Below, piece by piece: positions 9,064 through 18,080 of a DNA stretch of 64,000 nt (position 1 is the first letter of the stretch; each line of letters starts with the position of its first letter). The notes beneath the pieces were generated by a model. It had not been told where the DNA came from, did not search any database, and saw only the letters and a list, made by a program, of their open reading frames with translations. Origin of the DNA: Xenophilus arseniciresistens. GTDB lineage: Bacteria > Pseudomonadota > Gammaproteobacteria > Burkholderiales > Burkholderiaceae_C. The stretch is from NCBI RefSeq assembly GCF_028023875.1, contig NZ_JAQIPB010000008.1:124001-188000 (forward strand), written 5' to 3'. Position numbers and translations under genes: made by a program.

Positions 9064-11367
9064 CTATTTCTGGCTTTCGCCGCCGAACTGCTGGGAACGC
9101 AGTCGAAGCGAGTTCGCGATGACGCTCACTGACGAAAGAGCCATCGCTGCTGCCGCGACCACCGGCGACAGCAGGAGCCCGAAAGCGGGATAAAGAACGC
9201 CGGCAGCGAGCGGAATCCCCGCTACGTTGTAAGCAAACGAGAGGAAGAGGTTCTGGCGGATGTTGCGCATGGTCGCCTTAGACAGGGCGCGCGCACGCAC
9301 GATGCCCATCAGGTCCCCTGTGAGCAAGGTGATTCCTGAACTCTCCATGGCCACATCGGTACCCGTGCCCATCGCGATACCAACATCGGCGGCGGCCAGG
9401 GCTGGGGCGTCGTTCACACCATCGCCGGCCATGGCGACAACCCTGCCTTCGCCCTTCAATCGTTGCACGACCGCCGCCTTGTCCTCTGGGAACACTTCGG
9501 GGATGACCTCGTCGATGCCGAGATCCCGTGCCACAGCTTCGGCGGTTGTGCGCCCATCACCGGTGAGCATCACGATCCGCATGCCAGCGCTGCGCAGTTC
9601 CTGGATGGCCTGCTTTGCGGTCAGTTTGATGGGGTCGGCGATCCCCACGAAGCCCGCCAGGCGGCCCCCAACGGCCACAAAGATGACTGTTGCAGCCTCG
9701 GCGCGTGCCTGTTCTGCCCGGGTGTTCAGTTCGGTCGTATCAATCCCATGCTCCGCGAGAAATTTCGCGCTGCCGCAGATGACGGCCGTCCCTTCGATGG
9801 TGCCGAGAACGCCCTTGCCAACCGGTGAGTCAAAGTCCACCACAGGCAGCAGGGAGAGGCTGCGTTCTTGAGCCTTCGCGACGATGGCGGCCGCCAATGG
9901 GTGTTCGCTCGCTCGTTCGACGCTGGCCAACTTTTGGAGAACATCCGATTCGTCGAAGCCTGGGAGCGTGACGATCCGGGTCACTTTGGGGCGGCCCTCG
10001 GTGAGGGTCCCGGTCTTGTCCACGACCAAGGTGTCCACCTTCTGCATGCGCTCCAGTGCCTCGGCATCCCGGACGAGAACACCGCTTTGCGCGCCACGCC
10101 CGACCCCCACCATGATCGACATGGGCGTTGCAAGGCCCAAAGCGCACGGGCAGGCGATGATGAGCACCGCAACAGCCGCGATCAGTGCATGCGAGAAGGC
10201 GGGCGCCGGCCCCCAGGCCATCCAGGCAACGAAGGTGAGGACAGCGGCTACAAGCACGGCGGGAACGAACCAGCCTGCGACCTGGTCGGCCATGCGCTGA
10301 ATCGGCGCGCGGCTTCTCTGCGCGGTCGCCACCATGTGGACGATCTGCGAGAGCAGCGTGTCTGCGCCTACCTTCTCCGCGCGCATCACGAAGCCGCCCG
10401 TCTGGTTCATGGTGCCTGCGGTGACCTTGGAACCTGGCGCCTTCGCAACTGGCATCGGCTCGCCGGTCACCATCGACTCGTCTACCGTGCCTTTGCCTTC
10501 TACCAACTCACCATCGACTGGCACCTTGTCGCCGGGCCGAACGCGAAGGAGTTCACCGGTTTCGATGGCGTCCAAGGGAACTGTTTCGTCGTGCCCACCG
10601 GCATTGACCCGCAACGCCGTCTTGGGTGCCAGGTCGAGCAAGGCGCGGATGGCCCCCGAGGTCTTCTCCCGGGCGCGTAGCTCAAGAACCTGGCCGAGCA
10701 GGACAAGTACGGTGATGACGGCGGCCGCCTCGAAGTAGATCGGTACTGCGCCGTCGCCCGACCTAAACGAAGGCGGGAACACCCCGGGGGCCACGGTCCC
10801 GACAAGGCTGTAGGTCCACGCCGCACCTGTGCCGAGCGCAATCAGGGTGAACATGTTGAGATGGCGGCTTCGCAATGAAGCCCAGCCACGGGTGAAGAAC
10901 GGCCAGCCCGCCCACAACACGACCGGCGTGGCCAACAGCAGTTGAGTCCAGTTCGAGGTCTGCTGGCCGACCAAGTGATGCAGGTTGACGAGGTGCGAGC
11001 CCATTTCCAGGACGAAGACGGGCGCCGTGAGAGCCAATGCGATCCAGAAGCGGCGGGTCATGTCCCGAAGCTCTGGGCTTTCCTGTGCTCCAGCCGTAGC
11101 CAGGACGGGCTCCAATGCCATCCCGCAGATGGGGCAAGTGCCCGGCCCTACCTGCCGAATCTGAGGGTGCATCGGGCAGGTGTATTCAGCGTCCATACCA
11201 CCTTGTGCAACGGGCGCGGTGCGCTTGTGGCTGTGATGACCGTCGTGGTGGTGCGCACCGTGCATGGTCCCACCCGCAGCCGCGCCTTGGGCCGGGTGTT
11301 GATGCTCCACGTCAGGCTTCTCCATGGAGCAATGGTTGTGCTCGTGCGAGCTTGTGGTCCGCGTCAT
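9064..11367 (-). CDS. copA: Cu+-exporting P1B-type ATPase with His-rich N-terminus
   Basis: Inner-membrane copper exporter of 767 residues. The N-terminus is very His-rich (about residues 9-48) and is followed by a CPMHP...GTCPICGM heavy-metal-binding domain (Cys 64, 78, 81) instead of the classical CxxC ferredoxin-fold domain. Core motifs: TGEP actuator loop, membrane CPC (406-408), phosphorylated D450 in DKTGTLT and hinge GDGVND. The ATG at 11367 has AAGGAG eight bases upstream. An upstream GTG at 11388 is in frame but would lie before the predicted transcription start of the CueR-like promoter. Expected to be induced by copper or silver. The name copA is by function; a multicopper oxidase in this window belongs to a different family that shares the name. 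Confidence 0.95.
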   Translation of the reverse strand: MTRTTSSHEHNHCSMEKPDVEHQHPAQGAAAGGTMHGAHHHDGHHSHKRTAPVAQGGMDAEYTCPMHPQIRQVGPGTCPICGMALEPVLATAGAQESPELRDMTRRFWIALALTAPVFVLEMGSHLVNLHHLVGQQTSNWTQLLLATPVVLWAGWPFFTRGWASLRSRHLNMFTLIALGTGAAWTYSLVGTVAPGVFPPSFRSGDGAVPIYFEAAAVITVLVLLGQVLELRAREKTSGAIRALLDLAPKTALRVNAGGHDETVPLDAIETGELLRVRPGDKVPVDGELVEGKGTVDESMVTGEPMPVAKAPGSKVTAGTMNQTGGFVMRAEKVGADTLLSQIVHMVATAQRSRAPIQRMADQVAGWFVPAVLVAAVLTFVAWMAWGPAPAFSHALIAAVAVLIIACPCALGLATPMSIMVGVGRGAQSGVLVRDAEALERMQKVDTLVVDKTGTLTEGRPKVTRIVTLPGFDESDVLQKLASVERASEHPLAAAIVAKAQERSLSLLPVVDFDSPVGKGVLGTIEGTAVICGSAKFLAEHGIDTTELNTRAEQARAEAATVIFVAVGGRLAGFVGIADPIKLTAKQAIQELRSAGMRIVMLTGDGRTTAEAVARDLGIDEVIPEVFPEDKAAVVQRLKGEGRVVAMAGDGVNDAPALAAADVGIAMGTGTDVAMESSGITLLTGDLMGIVRARALSKATMRNIRQNLFLSFAYNVAGIPLAAGVLYPAFGLLLSPVVAAAAMALSSVSVIANSLRLRSQQFGGESQK

Positions 11368-11388
11368 TGGAAAATCTCCTTGCTTCAC

Positions 11389-11419
11389 AAGGTAAGCCCT
11401 CCAACGGTTGGAAGGTCAA
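11389..11419 (-). promoter_or_regulatory. MerR/CueR-type metal-responsive promoter of copA
   Basis: On the minus strand a -35 TTGACC (11419-11414) is separated by 19 bp from a -10 TACCTT (11394-11389). The spacer holds an imperfect palindrome, CCTTCCAAC-C-GTTGGAGGG (11415-11397, 8 of 9 positions paired). A 19-bp spacer with such a dyad is the hallmark of CueR-family promoters, which MerR-type activators untwist when Cu+ or Ag+ binds. Transcription would start around 11382, giving a leader of about 15 nt that still contains the AAGGAG. The regulator gene itself is not in the window and may act in trans from the host. Confidence 0.85.
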
Positions 11420-11594
11420 GCCGTGGACCATGCAATCGGGCCCACCGGCTGGCGACACTGATGCTCAGCCGGCCCCCGATAAGGCCATCAGTTCAATGCA
11501 TGGGCGGCTTCCGCATAGTTGGCGGCCCGCCCTCTGAACCTCCCATGAGGCTACCTCTTAGGCACTTTTGTTCGGCCAATCGGCCTTGAGCTCC

Positions 11595-12176
11595 TCAGCG
11601 GATCGGCTGAAGCGTGTCGATGCCGGTGCTTTCATCTGTTTCTGGAGGCGGCGGCGGCACGTGCCGATCCCTGTAGGACGGAAGATCAGGTGCGCCATTG
11701 GGCACGCGCTGAGCCTCCAGCCGGGCGATGTGTCGCTTCATTTGCGTGATCTCACGAATTTGCGCATCGATGATCCCATCAGCCAGCTTGCGCACTTCAG
11801 GATCTTTGATGTGCGCTCTCTCGCTGGTCATGATCGCGATTGAATGGTGCGGGACCATCGCCTTCATGTAGCTCACGTCATCGACGGTTTCCTGACTGCG
11901 AACGAGCCAGAGAGCTATGGCGAAAACTACTACGCTGCCGAGAAAGATCGCCATGTTGGCTCTCTTGCTTTTGTACATGCTCGTCATGAAGCCGAGCATG
12001 ATGAACGCCATGGCCGCGCCCATCACGATGGCCATCCACGCGCGCGTCTGGCTGAACTCTACGTGGCTTAGGACGTAGGTGTTCAAATACATCAGCCCGT
12101 ACATAACGACCGTCGATGTCGCCACCATCGCGGCGAAGCGGCCATATCCCATTCTCATATCGCTACCGTCCTCCAT
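11595..12176 (-). CDS. DUF305 membrane protein of the copper island
   Basis: A 193-residue protein with three hydrophobic segments in the first half and a C-terminal DUF305 helical-bundle region containing the characteristic MKAMVPHHSIAIMTSERA and later IDAQIREITQM motifs. DUF305 proteins are ferritin-like bundles often found in metal-resistance loci; the His/Met pattern is compatible with metal binding but the function is unproven. The ATG at 12176 is preferred because CAGGAG lies about seven bases before it; an in-frame ATG at 12209 has poorer context. It reads toward copA, whose own promoter lies in the 227-bp gap, so the two are probably separate units. Confidence 0.8.
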   Translation of the reverse strand: MEDGSDMRMGYGRFAAMVATSTVVMYGLMYLNTYVLSHVEFSQTRAWMAIVMGAAMAFIMLGFMTSMYKSKRANMAIFLGSVVVFAIALWLVRSQETVDDVSYMKAMVPHHSIAIMTSERAHIKDPEVRKLADGIIDAQIREITQMKRHIARLEAQRVPNGAPDLPSYRDRHVPPPPPETDESTGIDTLQPIR

Positions 12177-12344
12177 TTCGCTCTCCTGGGTAAAGGTGAT
12201 CGTGAGCATCGCCTCGTAAGAACATCAAAGGGCAAACGGCGGCCATGCGGGGTTACCAGGGATCTTGCAAACACAGCATGTACGCACGAGGACTGCTGTC
12301 TTCGTACCGAGTTAGATGCGCAGGCGCGTTAGCGGCCGGGCGGA

Positions 12345-12674
12345 TCAATGCACCATTGCCAGGCAAGCTTCGGCGCAGCGGTGGCAGGCCTCGGCGCAGT
12401 CCTTGCAGTGCTGCGCCTCGTGCCGGGCACACTCATCGCCACAGGCCTTGCAGATTTCGGCGCAAAGGCGGCAGATGGCAACCGCATGGTCGCTGCCTCG
12501 GGCCATCGCCGCCGAGGCAAGCTGGCAGACCGCCGCACAGTCGATGTCCAACGCGATGCACTTGGCCATCATCTTCACGTCCTGCTCAGCCAGGCAGGAA
12601 GCAGCGCAGTGGTTGCATGCCGCCGCGCAAGCGTTGCAAGTTTCGATACATGCGGCATAAGTTTCATGTGACAT
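12345..12674 (-). CDS. Cys-rich four-helix-bundle copper storage protein (Csp type)
   Basis: A 109-residue protein with 19 cysteines arranged mostly as CxxC and CxxxC along predicted helices, ending in a run of CKDC-, CHRC- and CAEAC-like turns. This is the pattern of Csp copper storage proteins, which fill a four-helix bundle with many Cu+ ions. There is no signal peptide, so it should be the cytosolic Csp3-like type and buffer cytoplasmic copper. ATG at 12674 with GGAGAAAAC directly upstream. It lies downstream of an intrinsic terminator that ends the copper operon above it, so it probably has its own promoter or depends on readthrough. Confidence 0.88.
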   Translation of the reverse strand: MSHETYAACIETCNACAAACNHCAASCLAEQDVKMMAKCIALDIDCAAVCQLASAAMARGSDHAVAICRLCAEICKACGDECARHEAQHCKDCAEACHRCAEACLAMVH

Positions 12675-12690
12675 CGTTTTCTCCTACGCG

Positions 12691-12709
12691 AAAAAGCCGG
12701 AGGACCGGC
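12691..12709 (-). terminator. Intrinsic terminator of the periplasmic copper operon
   Basis: Minus-strand hairpin GCCGG-TCCT-CCGGC (12709-12696) followed directly by TTTTT (12695-12691). It lies 45 bp downstream of the cusF-like stop at 12754 and before the Csp gene. Confidence 0.8.
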
Positions 12710-12753
12710 GGAACGGGCGACCCGAGAGCCGCCCCGGGACAGAGAGACAATCT

Positions 12754-13098
12754 TCAGCGCGCCGCCTCAAGCTTGGTGACGGTGAACTTCCCGTCTATCT
12801 TGTCAGCGACGAACTGCACCTTGTCGCCAACTTGGACCTTCTCCAGCACCGCCGGGTCCTGAACCTGAAACACCATCGTCATGCCGGGCATGTCCAGGTT
12901 CTTGAGCGGACCGTGCTTGATGGTGAGCTTCTGGTTTTCCTTGTCGACTTTCCTGATCTCTCCCTCGGCAAACGGCGTGCCTGCAGACGCGGATGCGCTC
13001 GCCGGGTCGGTGGTCGGTTGTGCACCGGCCAGGCCGGAAATGGATATCAGGGCTGCTGCGACGGCCGCTGCAAACCAGGTGTTTCGAGAGGATGTCAT
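12754..13098 (-). CDS. CusF-like periplasmic copper-binding protein
   Basis: Secreted 114-residue protein: signal peptide ending near LAGAQ, Ala/Ser/Thr linker, then one CusF OB-fold domain with KHGPLKNLDMPGMTMVF. The Met pair is present but the Trp of E. coli CusF is Met, as in the cusF at 8689-9027. The ATG at 13098 is chosen because it starts the signal peptide and has AGGAAA upstream; a longer in-frame extension to 13242 lacks any signal-peptide character. It is the last gene of the minus-strand copper operon, 59 bp after copI, and is followed by an intrinsic terminator. It probably shuttles copper between the periplasmic oxidase, cupredoxin and efflux pumps. Confidence 0.85.
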   Translation of the reverse strand: MTSSRNTWFAAAVAAALISISGLAGAQPTTDPASASASAGTPFAEGEIRKVDKENQKLTIKHGPLKNLDMPGMTMVFQVQDPAVLEKVQVGDKVQFVADKIDGKFTVTKLEAAR

Positions 13099-13157
13099 GG
13101 CTTGTTTCCTAATGTTGAGTGAGTGGCACGGTGCGACACACACCGCGTCCGGTGCCA

Positions 13158-13664
13158 TTACTTGGCGGACGCCTTGCCCTTGGCCTTGGCGACGGTGACT
13201 GCGCCCTTCATGCCCGCGTCGTAATGGCCGGGCTGCAGGCACGCGAAGTCCACCTTGCCAGCCTTGGTGAACTGCCAGATGACTTCGCCGCTCTTGCCCG
13301 GGGCCAAGGTGACCATGTTGGGATCGTCGTGTTCCATCTCCGGGTTCTTCTTCATCACCTCGTAGTGCTCCTTGAGTTCTTGCTCGGTGCCAAGGACCAG
13401 CTCGTGCTTAACCTTGCCCGAGTTCGTGATGAGGAAGCGGACGGTTTCGTTCTGCTGGACATCGATGGTGGCGGGGTTGAAGCGCATGGCATCGGTCATA
13501 TCGACCTTGATCGTGCGCGTGACCTTGGCGGCCACGCCGGGTTTGCCAACGGCCGCGCCTGGCTCGCCATGGCCACCCGCGTGGGTGCCAGATGCAAATG
13601 CGGCGCTTGTGGCAACAGCGAACAAGGTTGCGGCGAGTACGTTACGGATGGTTTGTGTCTTCAT
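13158..13664 (-). CDS. copI: CopI-like periplasmic cupredoxin
   Basis: A 168-residue secreted protein with a Sec signal peptide ending near AFASG and a cupredoxin domain. Type 1 copper ligands are recognisable: His in VKHELVL and the C-terminal Cys-His-Met of FACLQPGHYDAGM. A Gly/His linker precedes the domain and a Lys/Ala tail follows it. CopI-type green cupredoxins are required for copper tolerance in several Gram-negative bacteria. The ATG has GAGGAA upstream. It lies 24 bp after the multicopper oxidase gene in the same operon, which suggests an electron-transfer or copper-handling partnership with it. Confidence 0.88.
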   Translation of the reverse strand: MKTQTIRNVLAATLFAVATSAAFASGTHAGGHGEPGAAVGKPGVAAKVTRTIKVDMTDAMRFNPATIDVQQNETVRFLITNSGKVKHELVLGTEQELKEHYEVMKKNPEMEHDDPNMVTLAPGKSGEVIWQFTKAGKVDFACLQPGHYDAGMKGAVTVAKAKGKASAK

Positions 13665-13688
13665 GGGGGGTTCCTCGGTTAAAAAAGA

Positions 13689-15107
13689 TCAGTGGCCTGC
13701 GTGGCCACCATTGGCTGGCTTGCGGACTTGCACTTCGATGTTCTTCGCGGGCATGTTTTGCGCCGGCATGGCCGATGGGCCGGCTCCGCTGGATCTGGCA
13801 GGCTCTGCCATGGGTGCGCCGTATTCGTACGCGACCGTGCCCTTGGGGTGTTTGAACCAACCGGGGTTGGAGTAATCCCCTGGCTTTTGGTCCTTGCGCA
13901 CCTTCACCATGCTGAACATGCCGCCCATCTCGACGGAGCCGAACGGCCCTTCGCCGCTCATCATCCGAGCGGTGTTGTCGGGCAGCGGCATCTCCATCTC
14001 GCCCATGTCGGCCATGCCACGCTCGCCCATGACCATGTAGTCGGGCACGAGCTTGGTGATCTGCTTGACCACGTCCTTGTGATCGACACCGATCATCGTG
14101 GGCACGTCGTGCCCCATAGCGTTCATCGTGTGATGGCTCTTGTGGCAGTGGAAGGCCCAATCGCCTTCTTCGTCGGCCAGGAACTCCACCTGGCGCATCT
14201 GGCCCACGGCCACGTCGGTCGTCACTTCATGCCAGCGCGTACTCTTGGGCGTGGGCCCACCGTCGGTACCCGTCACCAGGAACTCGTGCCCGTGCAGGTG
14301 CATCGGGTGGTTGGTCATGGTCAGGTTGCCGAAGCGAATGCGCACCTTGTCGTTGAGCCGCACGTTGAGCGAATCGATGCCCGGGAAAACGCGGCTGTTC
14401 CACGACCAGAGGTTGAAGTCCAGCATGGTCATGATCTTCGGCGTCGCGCTGCCCGGCTCGATGTCGTAGGCGTTGAGCAGGAACACGAAATCGCGGTCGA
14501 CCTCGTCGATGAGCGGGTGCTTCCCCTTGGGATGGGTGACCCAGAAGCCCATCATTCCCATCGCCATCTGCGTCATTTCATCGGCGTGCGGGTGGTACAT
14601 GAAGGTCCCCGGGCGGCGCGCGACAAACTCGTAGACGAAGGTCTTGCCCGGCTGGATCGGCGGCTGGGTCAGGCCCGACACGCCGTCCATGCCATTGGGC
14701 AGACGTTGCCCGTGCCAGTGGATGGAGGTGTGTTCGGGCAGCTTGTTGGTGACGAAAATTCGCACCCGGTCCCCTTCGACCACCTCGATGGTCGGACCTG
14801 GCGACTGGCCGTTGTAGCCCCACAGGTGGGCCTTGAAGCCCGGGGCCATCTCCCGCACGACGGATTCGGCCACCAGGTGGAATTCCTTCACGCCGTTGTT
14901 CATCCGCCATGGCAGCGTCCAGCCGTTCAAGGTGACCACCGGGTTGTAGGGCCGGCCTGTGGATGGTGTCAGGGGCGGCATGGTGTCAGGCCGGGTTTGC
15001 AGGACCGGTTCCGGCAACGCGGCCATGGCAACCTTGCTCACGGAAGCGGCTGCGATGGCGCCAGTGATGGCTCCCGCGCCGCTCAGAAAATTGCGTCTAT
15101 TGTTCAT
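13689..15107 (-). CDS. Periplasmic multicopper oxidase, Tat exported
   Basis: Oxidase of 472 residues that would convert Cu+ to less toxic Cu2+ with O2 as acceptor. It has a Tat signal (NNRRNFL followed by an Ala-rich hydrophobic stretch). All four copper motifs are present: SIHWHG, MYHPHAD, HPMHLHGHEF and HCHKSHHTMNAM, the last providing the type 1 His-Cys-His-Met set. A Met-rich stretch near residues 380-420 (MGERGMADMGEMEM and following) probably collects Cu+. The ATG at 15107 is chosen because the Tat motif starts there; an in-frame TTG lies 24 bp upstream. Shorter than the roughly 600-residue PcoA/CopA group and closer to the copper oxidases found beside copI genes. Confidence 0.92.
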   Translation of the reverse strand: MNNRRNFLSGAGAITGAIAAASVSKVAMAALPEPVLQTRPDTMPPLTPSTGRPYNPVVTLNGWTLPWRMNNGVKEFHLVAESVVREMAPGFKAHLWGYNGQSPGPTIEVVEGDRVRIFVTNKLPEHTSIHWHGQRLPNGMDGVSGLTQPPIQPGKTFVYEFVARRPGTFMYHPHADEMTQMAMGMMGFWVTHPKGKHPLIDEVDRDFVFLLNAYDIEPGSATPKIMTMLDFNLWSWNSRVFPGIDSLNVRLNDKVRIRFGNLTMTNHPMHLHGHEFLVTGTDGGPTPKSTRWHEVTTDVAVGQMRQVEFLADEEGDWAFHCHKSHHTMNAMGHDVPTMIGVDHKDVVKQITKLVPDYMVMGERGMADMGEMEMPLPDNTARMMSGEGPFGSVEMGGMFSMVKVRKDQKPGDYSNPGWFKHPKGTVAYEYGAPMAEPARSSGAGPSAMPAQNMPAKNIEVQVRKPANGGHAGH

Positions 15108-15127
15108 GTGTGTCTTGGAAATGAGGC

Positions 15128-16549
15128 TCAATGGGCCGCTGCGGCGGCGGGCTGAGAGCCGCCACTGGCGGCTGGTGCGGCGGCCGCAATGGGGCGCCCT
15201 CGAAGGGATGCCGACAGAGCCGCGTCCGCAAGCCAGAATTGCTGTTGCGCTTCGATGGCACGGGTTACGCTGGTGACCTGGTCGCGCGCCTCGGCCAGCA
15301 ACTCGAAGACCCCAATCAACATCCCGTTGTAGCGCAGCACGTTTTCATCGGCCATGGCCTGGCGCAGCGGGACGATCTCGTCGCGGTAGTGCCGCGCAAT
15401 GTCGTAGGCGGTGCGGTAGGCGGAGTACCCTTCTCGAAGCTGGGACGTGGCACCGCGTACAGCGGCGTCGTAGCGATTGGCCGCGGCGAGAGACTGGGCG
15501 TTGAGCGCCTCGCGCTGGGCGGAGCCCCAATCGAACAAGGGCAAGCGGATGTCCAGTTCGAAACCGCGGGCTGTGCCCCGCGTGCCTTCGGCGTTGTCGA
15601 ACACGGTATCGCGCCGAATCCCGGCCTCGATATCGATGTACGTGAACAGCAGGTTGATACCCTGCGACTTTCCAGCCAAGTCGAGCTGGGCACGCGCTTG
15701 CTGCACGTCCAGGCGCTGCGCGGTTGCTGCAGAGGCCACCGCCTTGGCCTCGCGGGGAGCCTTCGGCAGATCAGGCAAGCGTTCGGGCAGCTTGAGCTTG
15801 GCCGATTGCGCATTGTCCAGTCCAAGGGCCCGCACCAACTCCTCACGGGCAGCGACGGCCGTGTGCCGCGCAGAAGCCAGTTCGGTGGTCGCGTCGGCGT
15901 AAAACACTTGCTGCCGCGCCCGCTGCAGCTTGCTGAAATTGCCCACGAGCTGCATGCGCCGGGCAAGCTCGGCACTCGCCTCGGCCGACTGCTTGACCTG
16001 CTCGGCGTACTGCAGCGTCTGCTGAGCCGCAACGGCCCTCACCCAGGTCTGGCGCACTTGCGTGATCTGGTCGACGACGGTGCTGGTGAGTTGGACCTGC
16101 GCCTGTGCCGCCTGGCTCCGTGCAATCGATATGCGCTTGGGCAGCAGCAGGATGTCGACCAAGCCAAAGGACAGAAGTCGACCGATTTCCAGCTCATCGC
16201 CCAGCCGCACGCGCTCGAAGCTGAAGACCGGGTTCGGGATGCGGCCAGCCTGGTTTGCTGCAGCGATGTCAGCCCAGCTTTGTGCGATGAGCGCCTGGAG
16301 TGCGGGACTGTTGGCCAGGGCCAATTGAACCGCACCGTCCTGAGACAGCGGCTTGCCAAGCAGTTCCTCGGACAACGATGCGCGGGCGACGCGCTGATCC
16401 CGGCTCGTGCTGAGTTCCAGTTTGCCGCCGGTGAACTCGGCAGCAGACGCGTTGGTTTCCTTGACCGCGTCATCAATTCCGAGAGATGCACAACCTGTCA
16501 GGACGGCTGCGGCTGCGGCAGCGAGCGACAAACGAAGCGGCCGGATCAT
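15128..16549 (-). CDS. TolC-family outer-membrane lipoprotein
   Basis: A 473-residue outer-membrane factor with a lipoprotein signal (VLTGCAS lipobox) and long Ala/Gln-rich helical regions of the TolC fold. The ATG at 16549 has AAGGAG about eight bases upstream and overlaps the stop of the preceding small gene as ATGA. It is located directly upstream of the multicopper oxidase in the copper operon. No inner-membrane or adaptor partner is encoded in this operon, so it may serve the CusBA pump or act with the oxidase module, as often seen in Burkholderiales copper islands. The Ala-rich C-terminal tail is low complexity. Confidence 0.88.
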   Translation of the reverse strand: MIRPLRLSLAAAAAAVLTGCASLGIDDAVKETNASAAEFTGGKLELSTSRDQRVARASLSEELLGKPLSQDGAVQLALANSPALQALIAQSWADIAAANQAGRIPNPVFSFERVRLGDELEIGRLLSFGLVDILLLPKRISIARSQAAQAQVQLTSTVVDQITQVRQTWVRAVAAQQTLQYAEQVKQSAEASAELARRMQLVGNFSKLQRARQQVFYADATTELASARHTAVAAREELVRALGLDNAQSAKLKLPERLPDLPKAPREAKAVASAATAQRLDVQQARAQLDLAGKSQGINLLFTYIDIEAGIRRDTVFDNAEGTRGTARGFELDIRLPLFDWGSAQREALNAQSLAAANRYDAAVRGATSQLREGYSAYRTAYDIARHYRDEIVPLRQAMADENVLRYNGMLIGVFELLAEARDQVTSVTRAIEAQQQFWLADAALSASLRGRPIAAAAPAASGGSQPAAAAAH

Positions 16550-16869
16550 GGCTTCTCCTTGGCCGTCGGAGCAGGCATTGCATGACCCTGTCCGTGGCCG
16601 GCGCTGGGCGTCCCAGCGGCATCCTCGCCAGCGGCTTCCTTCGCATAGGCTCGCCAGCCGCCCCGTTGTTCGACGGTGGTATTGGCAGCGCGCCATGGGA
16701 TCGGCTTTTCGTCAGAGAGGGCTTTGTAGCCTTCCATGGCGGAGTTGTAAGGTAGTGCCGGCGTCTGGCTCGGCACGGGGGTTGTACCGTGGGAGTTCTG
16801 CGCTCCTGCGGTCAAGGCCACAAACGTGGTCAGGCAAGCCAGCCAAGGGGCCGGCGATAAAGTGAACAT
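16546..16869 (-). CDS. Small periplasmic protein of the copper operon
   Basis: A 107-residue protein with a signal peptide (FTLSPAPWLACLTTFVALTAGAQ) and a Pro/Ala-rich mature part containing YNSAMEGYKALSDEKPIPWRAAN and a Gly/His/Met tail (SAGHGQGHAM) that could bind copper. The ATG at 16869 has GAGGATCAC upstream. Its stop overlaps the TolC-family start, so the two are coupled. Small proteins with the same central motif commonly precede this outer-membrane factor in copper operons. No biochemical role is known to me. Confidence 0.7.
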   Translation of the reverse strand: MFTLSPAPWLACLTTFVALTAGAQNSHGTTPVPSQTPALPYNSAMEGYKALSDEKPIPWRAANTTVEQRGGWRAYAKEAAGEDAAGTPSAGHGQGHAMPAPTAKEKP

Positions 16870-16988
16870 GTGATCCTCGCGATGTTCATGAACGAAATGG
16901 CGTGGCATCGCCCCGCAAGGCGAGCAACATCAAAAACGAAACAAGCGCGTCCACACGCCAGCAGCAAAGCTGCCGGGGCTGGACACGA

Positions 16989-17372
16989 TCACGCGCGAGG
17001 TGGTTTGTGGGGAACGCTCGGCGTAACGGACGCCGGCGGATAGAGAGGCTCTACGAGCTCAGCCTGTGGTGGGCTGTGACTGTTGACTGCAGCAAGGGTC
17101 GGCGTAAGACCCACACCATGGCACGGGGCACAGTTACCACATCTGTGGCTCTGGTCCGGGCCACCATCATCATGGTGCGCGCCAGACTGGCCATCATGAT
17201 GATGGCTCTCGGCGGCTACATGGCTGACGTGGTGGTCATCGGTAGTCAGCGTACTAACCGCGGCATGCGGATTCGCGTCCGGGCCGCAAAGCGTCATGGC
17301 TGCCGCAGCGTACGCCTGAAAGGGCACCGCGAGCATCATGAGCCACAGCAGGATTGCGCGAAAGCTGACCAT
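16989..17372 (-). CDS. His-rich secreted protein, probable first gene of the copper operon
   Basis: A 127-residue protein with a Sec signal peptide ending near AYAAA. The centre carries clusters such as DDHHVSHV, ESHHHD and GAHHDD, and then CGNCAPCHG, giving many His and four Cys in the mature part. That composition suggests binding of Cu or Zn in the periplasm; it resembles small DUF2946-like proteins seen beside metal efflux genes, but I do not assign a family. A TACAAT hexamer (minus strand, 17384-17379) lies only seven bases before the ATG, so the transcript may be nearly leaderless. A 119-bp gap separates it from the next gene. Confidence 0.65.
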   Translation of the reverse strand: MVSFRAILLWLMMLAVPFQAYAAAAMTLCGPDANPHAAVSTLTTDDHHVSHVAAESHHHDGQSGAHHDDGGPDQSHRCGNCAPCHGVGLTPTLAAVNSHSPPQAELVEPLYPPASVTPSVPHKPPRA

Positions 17373-18080
17373 CGCTCAATTGTAGAGGAAAGGCGTTAGT
17401 TGTCGTTCGCCCTGCGCAATTCAGCTTGGAAGCCGAAGCCAAAGGACACCCGTATTTCGCCGATCTCGGCGCAATTAATCAGCAATCACCTACGCACAGC
17501 AGTCCCTGCGGGGCCGGCCCGACCCATATAGTCGAACACGCGCTGCGGGTTCGCCGCGCCTTCGGACGCGTTGCCCAGCGGCAAAGGGCAAAACACCTGA
17601 CGCACCTTTGGCCTTGACTCGGCCACAGGCTGGCACTTGACGTCGGTTAGCCGTTGTGGCCATGTACTATTGGACGGCAGCGGGATGGTGCGGGGCATAT
17701 TGCCCTCCGGAAGCGCTGCCCTTATGGACTGCAGAATGCCTGGACAGCCTTTGGCAGTGAGATTTGGAAAGGGCTATAGGCAAGCTAAACGTCCTTCAAT
17801 GGCACTACGCTGCGCTTCGCCCACAAGCGCTGAGCCACCCTGCGCCCCCACTCCATCATCAACGAGGCCTCCAAACCCGCATGGTGAAAGGGTTTGGCTG
17901 TGATCGACATGGGTCTCTACCGTCGCTTTTACCGTCAGAAGCGCAGATCTTTTGCTGGCGCGGGAGATGGAGCGATTTGCGGGGAAGCGACGTTTTTCGA
18001 CATCATCATCAATCAAGCACAAGCATACCGAAAGACTCGTGCCTCTTCCGGCAACAATCGACGCGTCGTGTGACAGGGTT
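17373..18080. other. Junction between metal island and defence island, no gene assigned
   Basis: About 700 bp in which no reading frame has a good start, codon pattern or recognisable product. Short frames on both strands (for example 17486-17698 minus and 17764-18084 plus) lack ribosome-binding sites and family resemblance. I looked for transposon inverted repeats and found none convincing. It may be an eroded insertion junction joining two cargo modules. Confidence 0.5.

Noticed and set aside
13692-15155. 487-codon His-rich open frame antisense to the multicopper oxidase
   Set aside because: The His and Val richness comes from reading the complement of Met- and Asp-rich codons; no SD and no family resemblance.
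17486-17698. 70-codon minus-strand frame in the junction
   Set aside because: No family resemblance or SD; codon pattern unlike neighbours.
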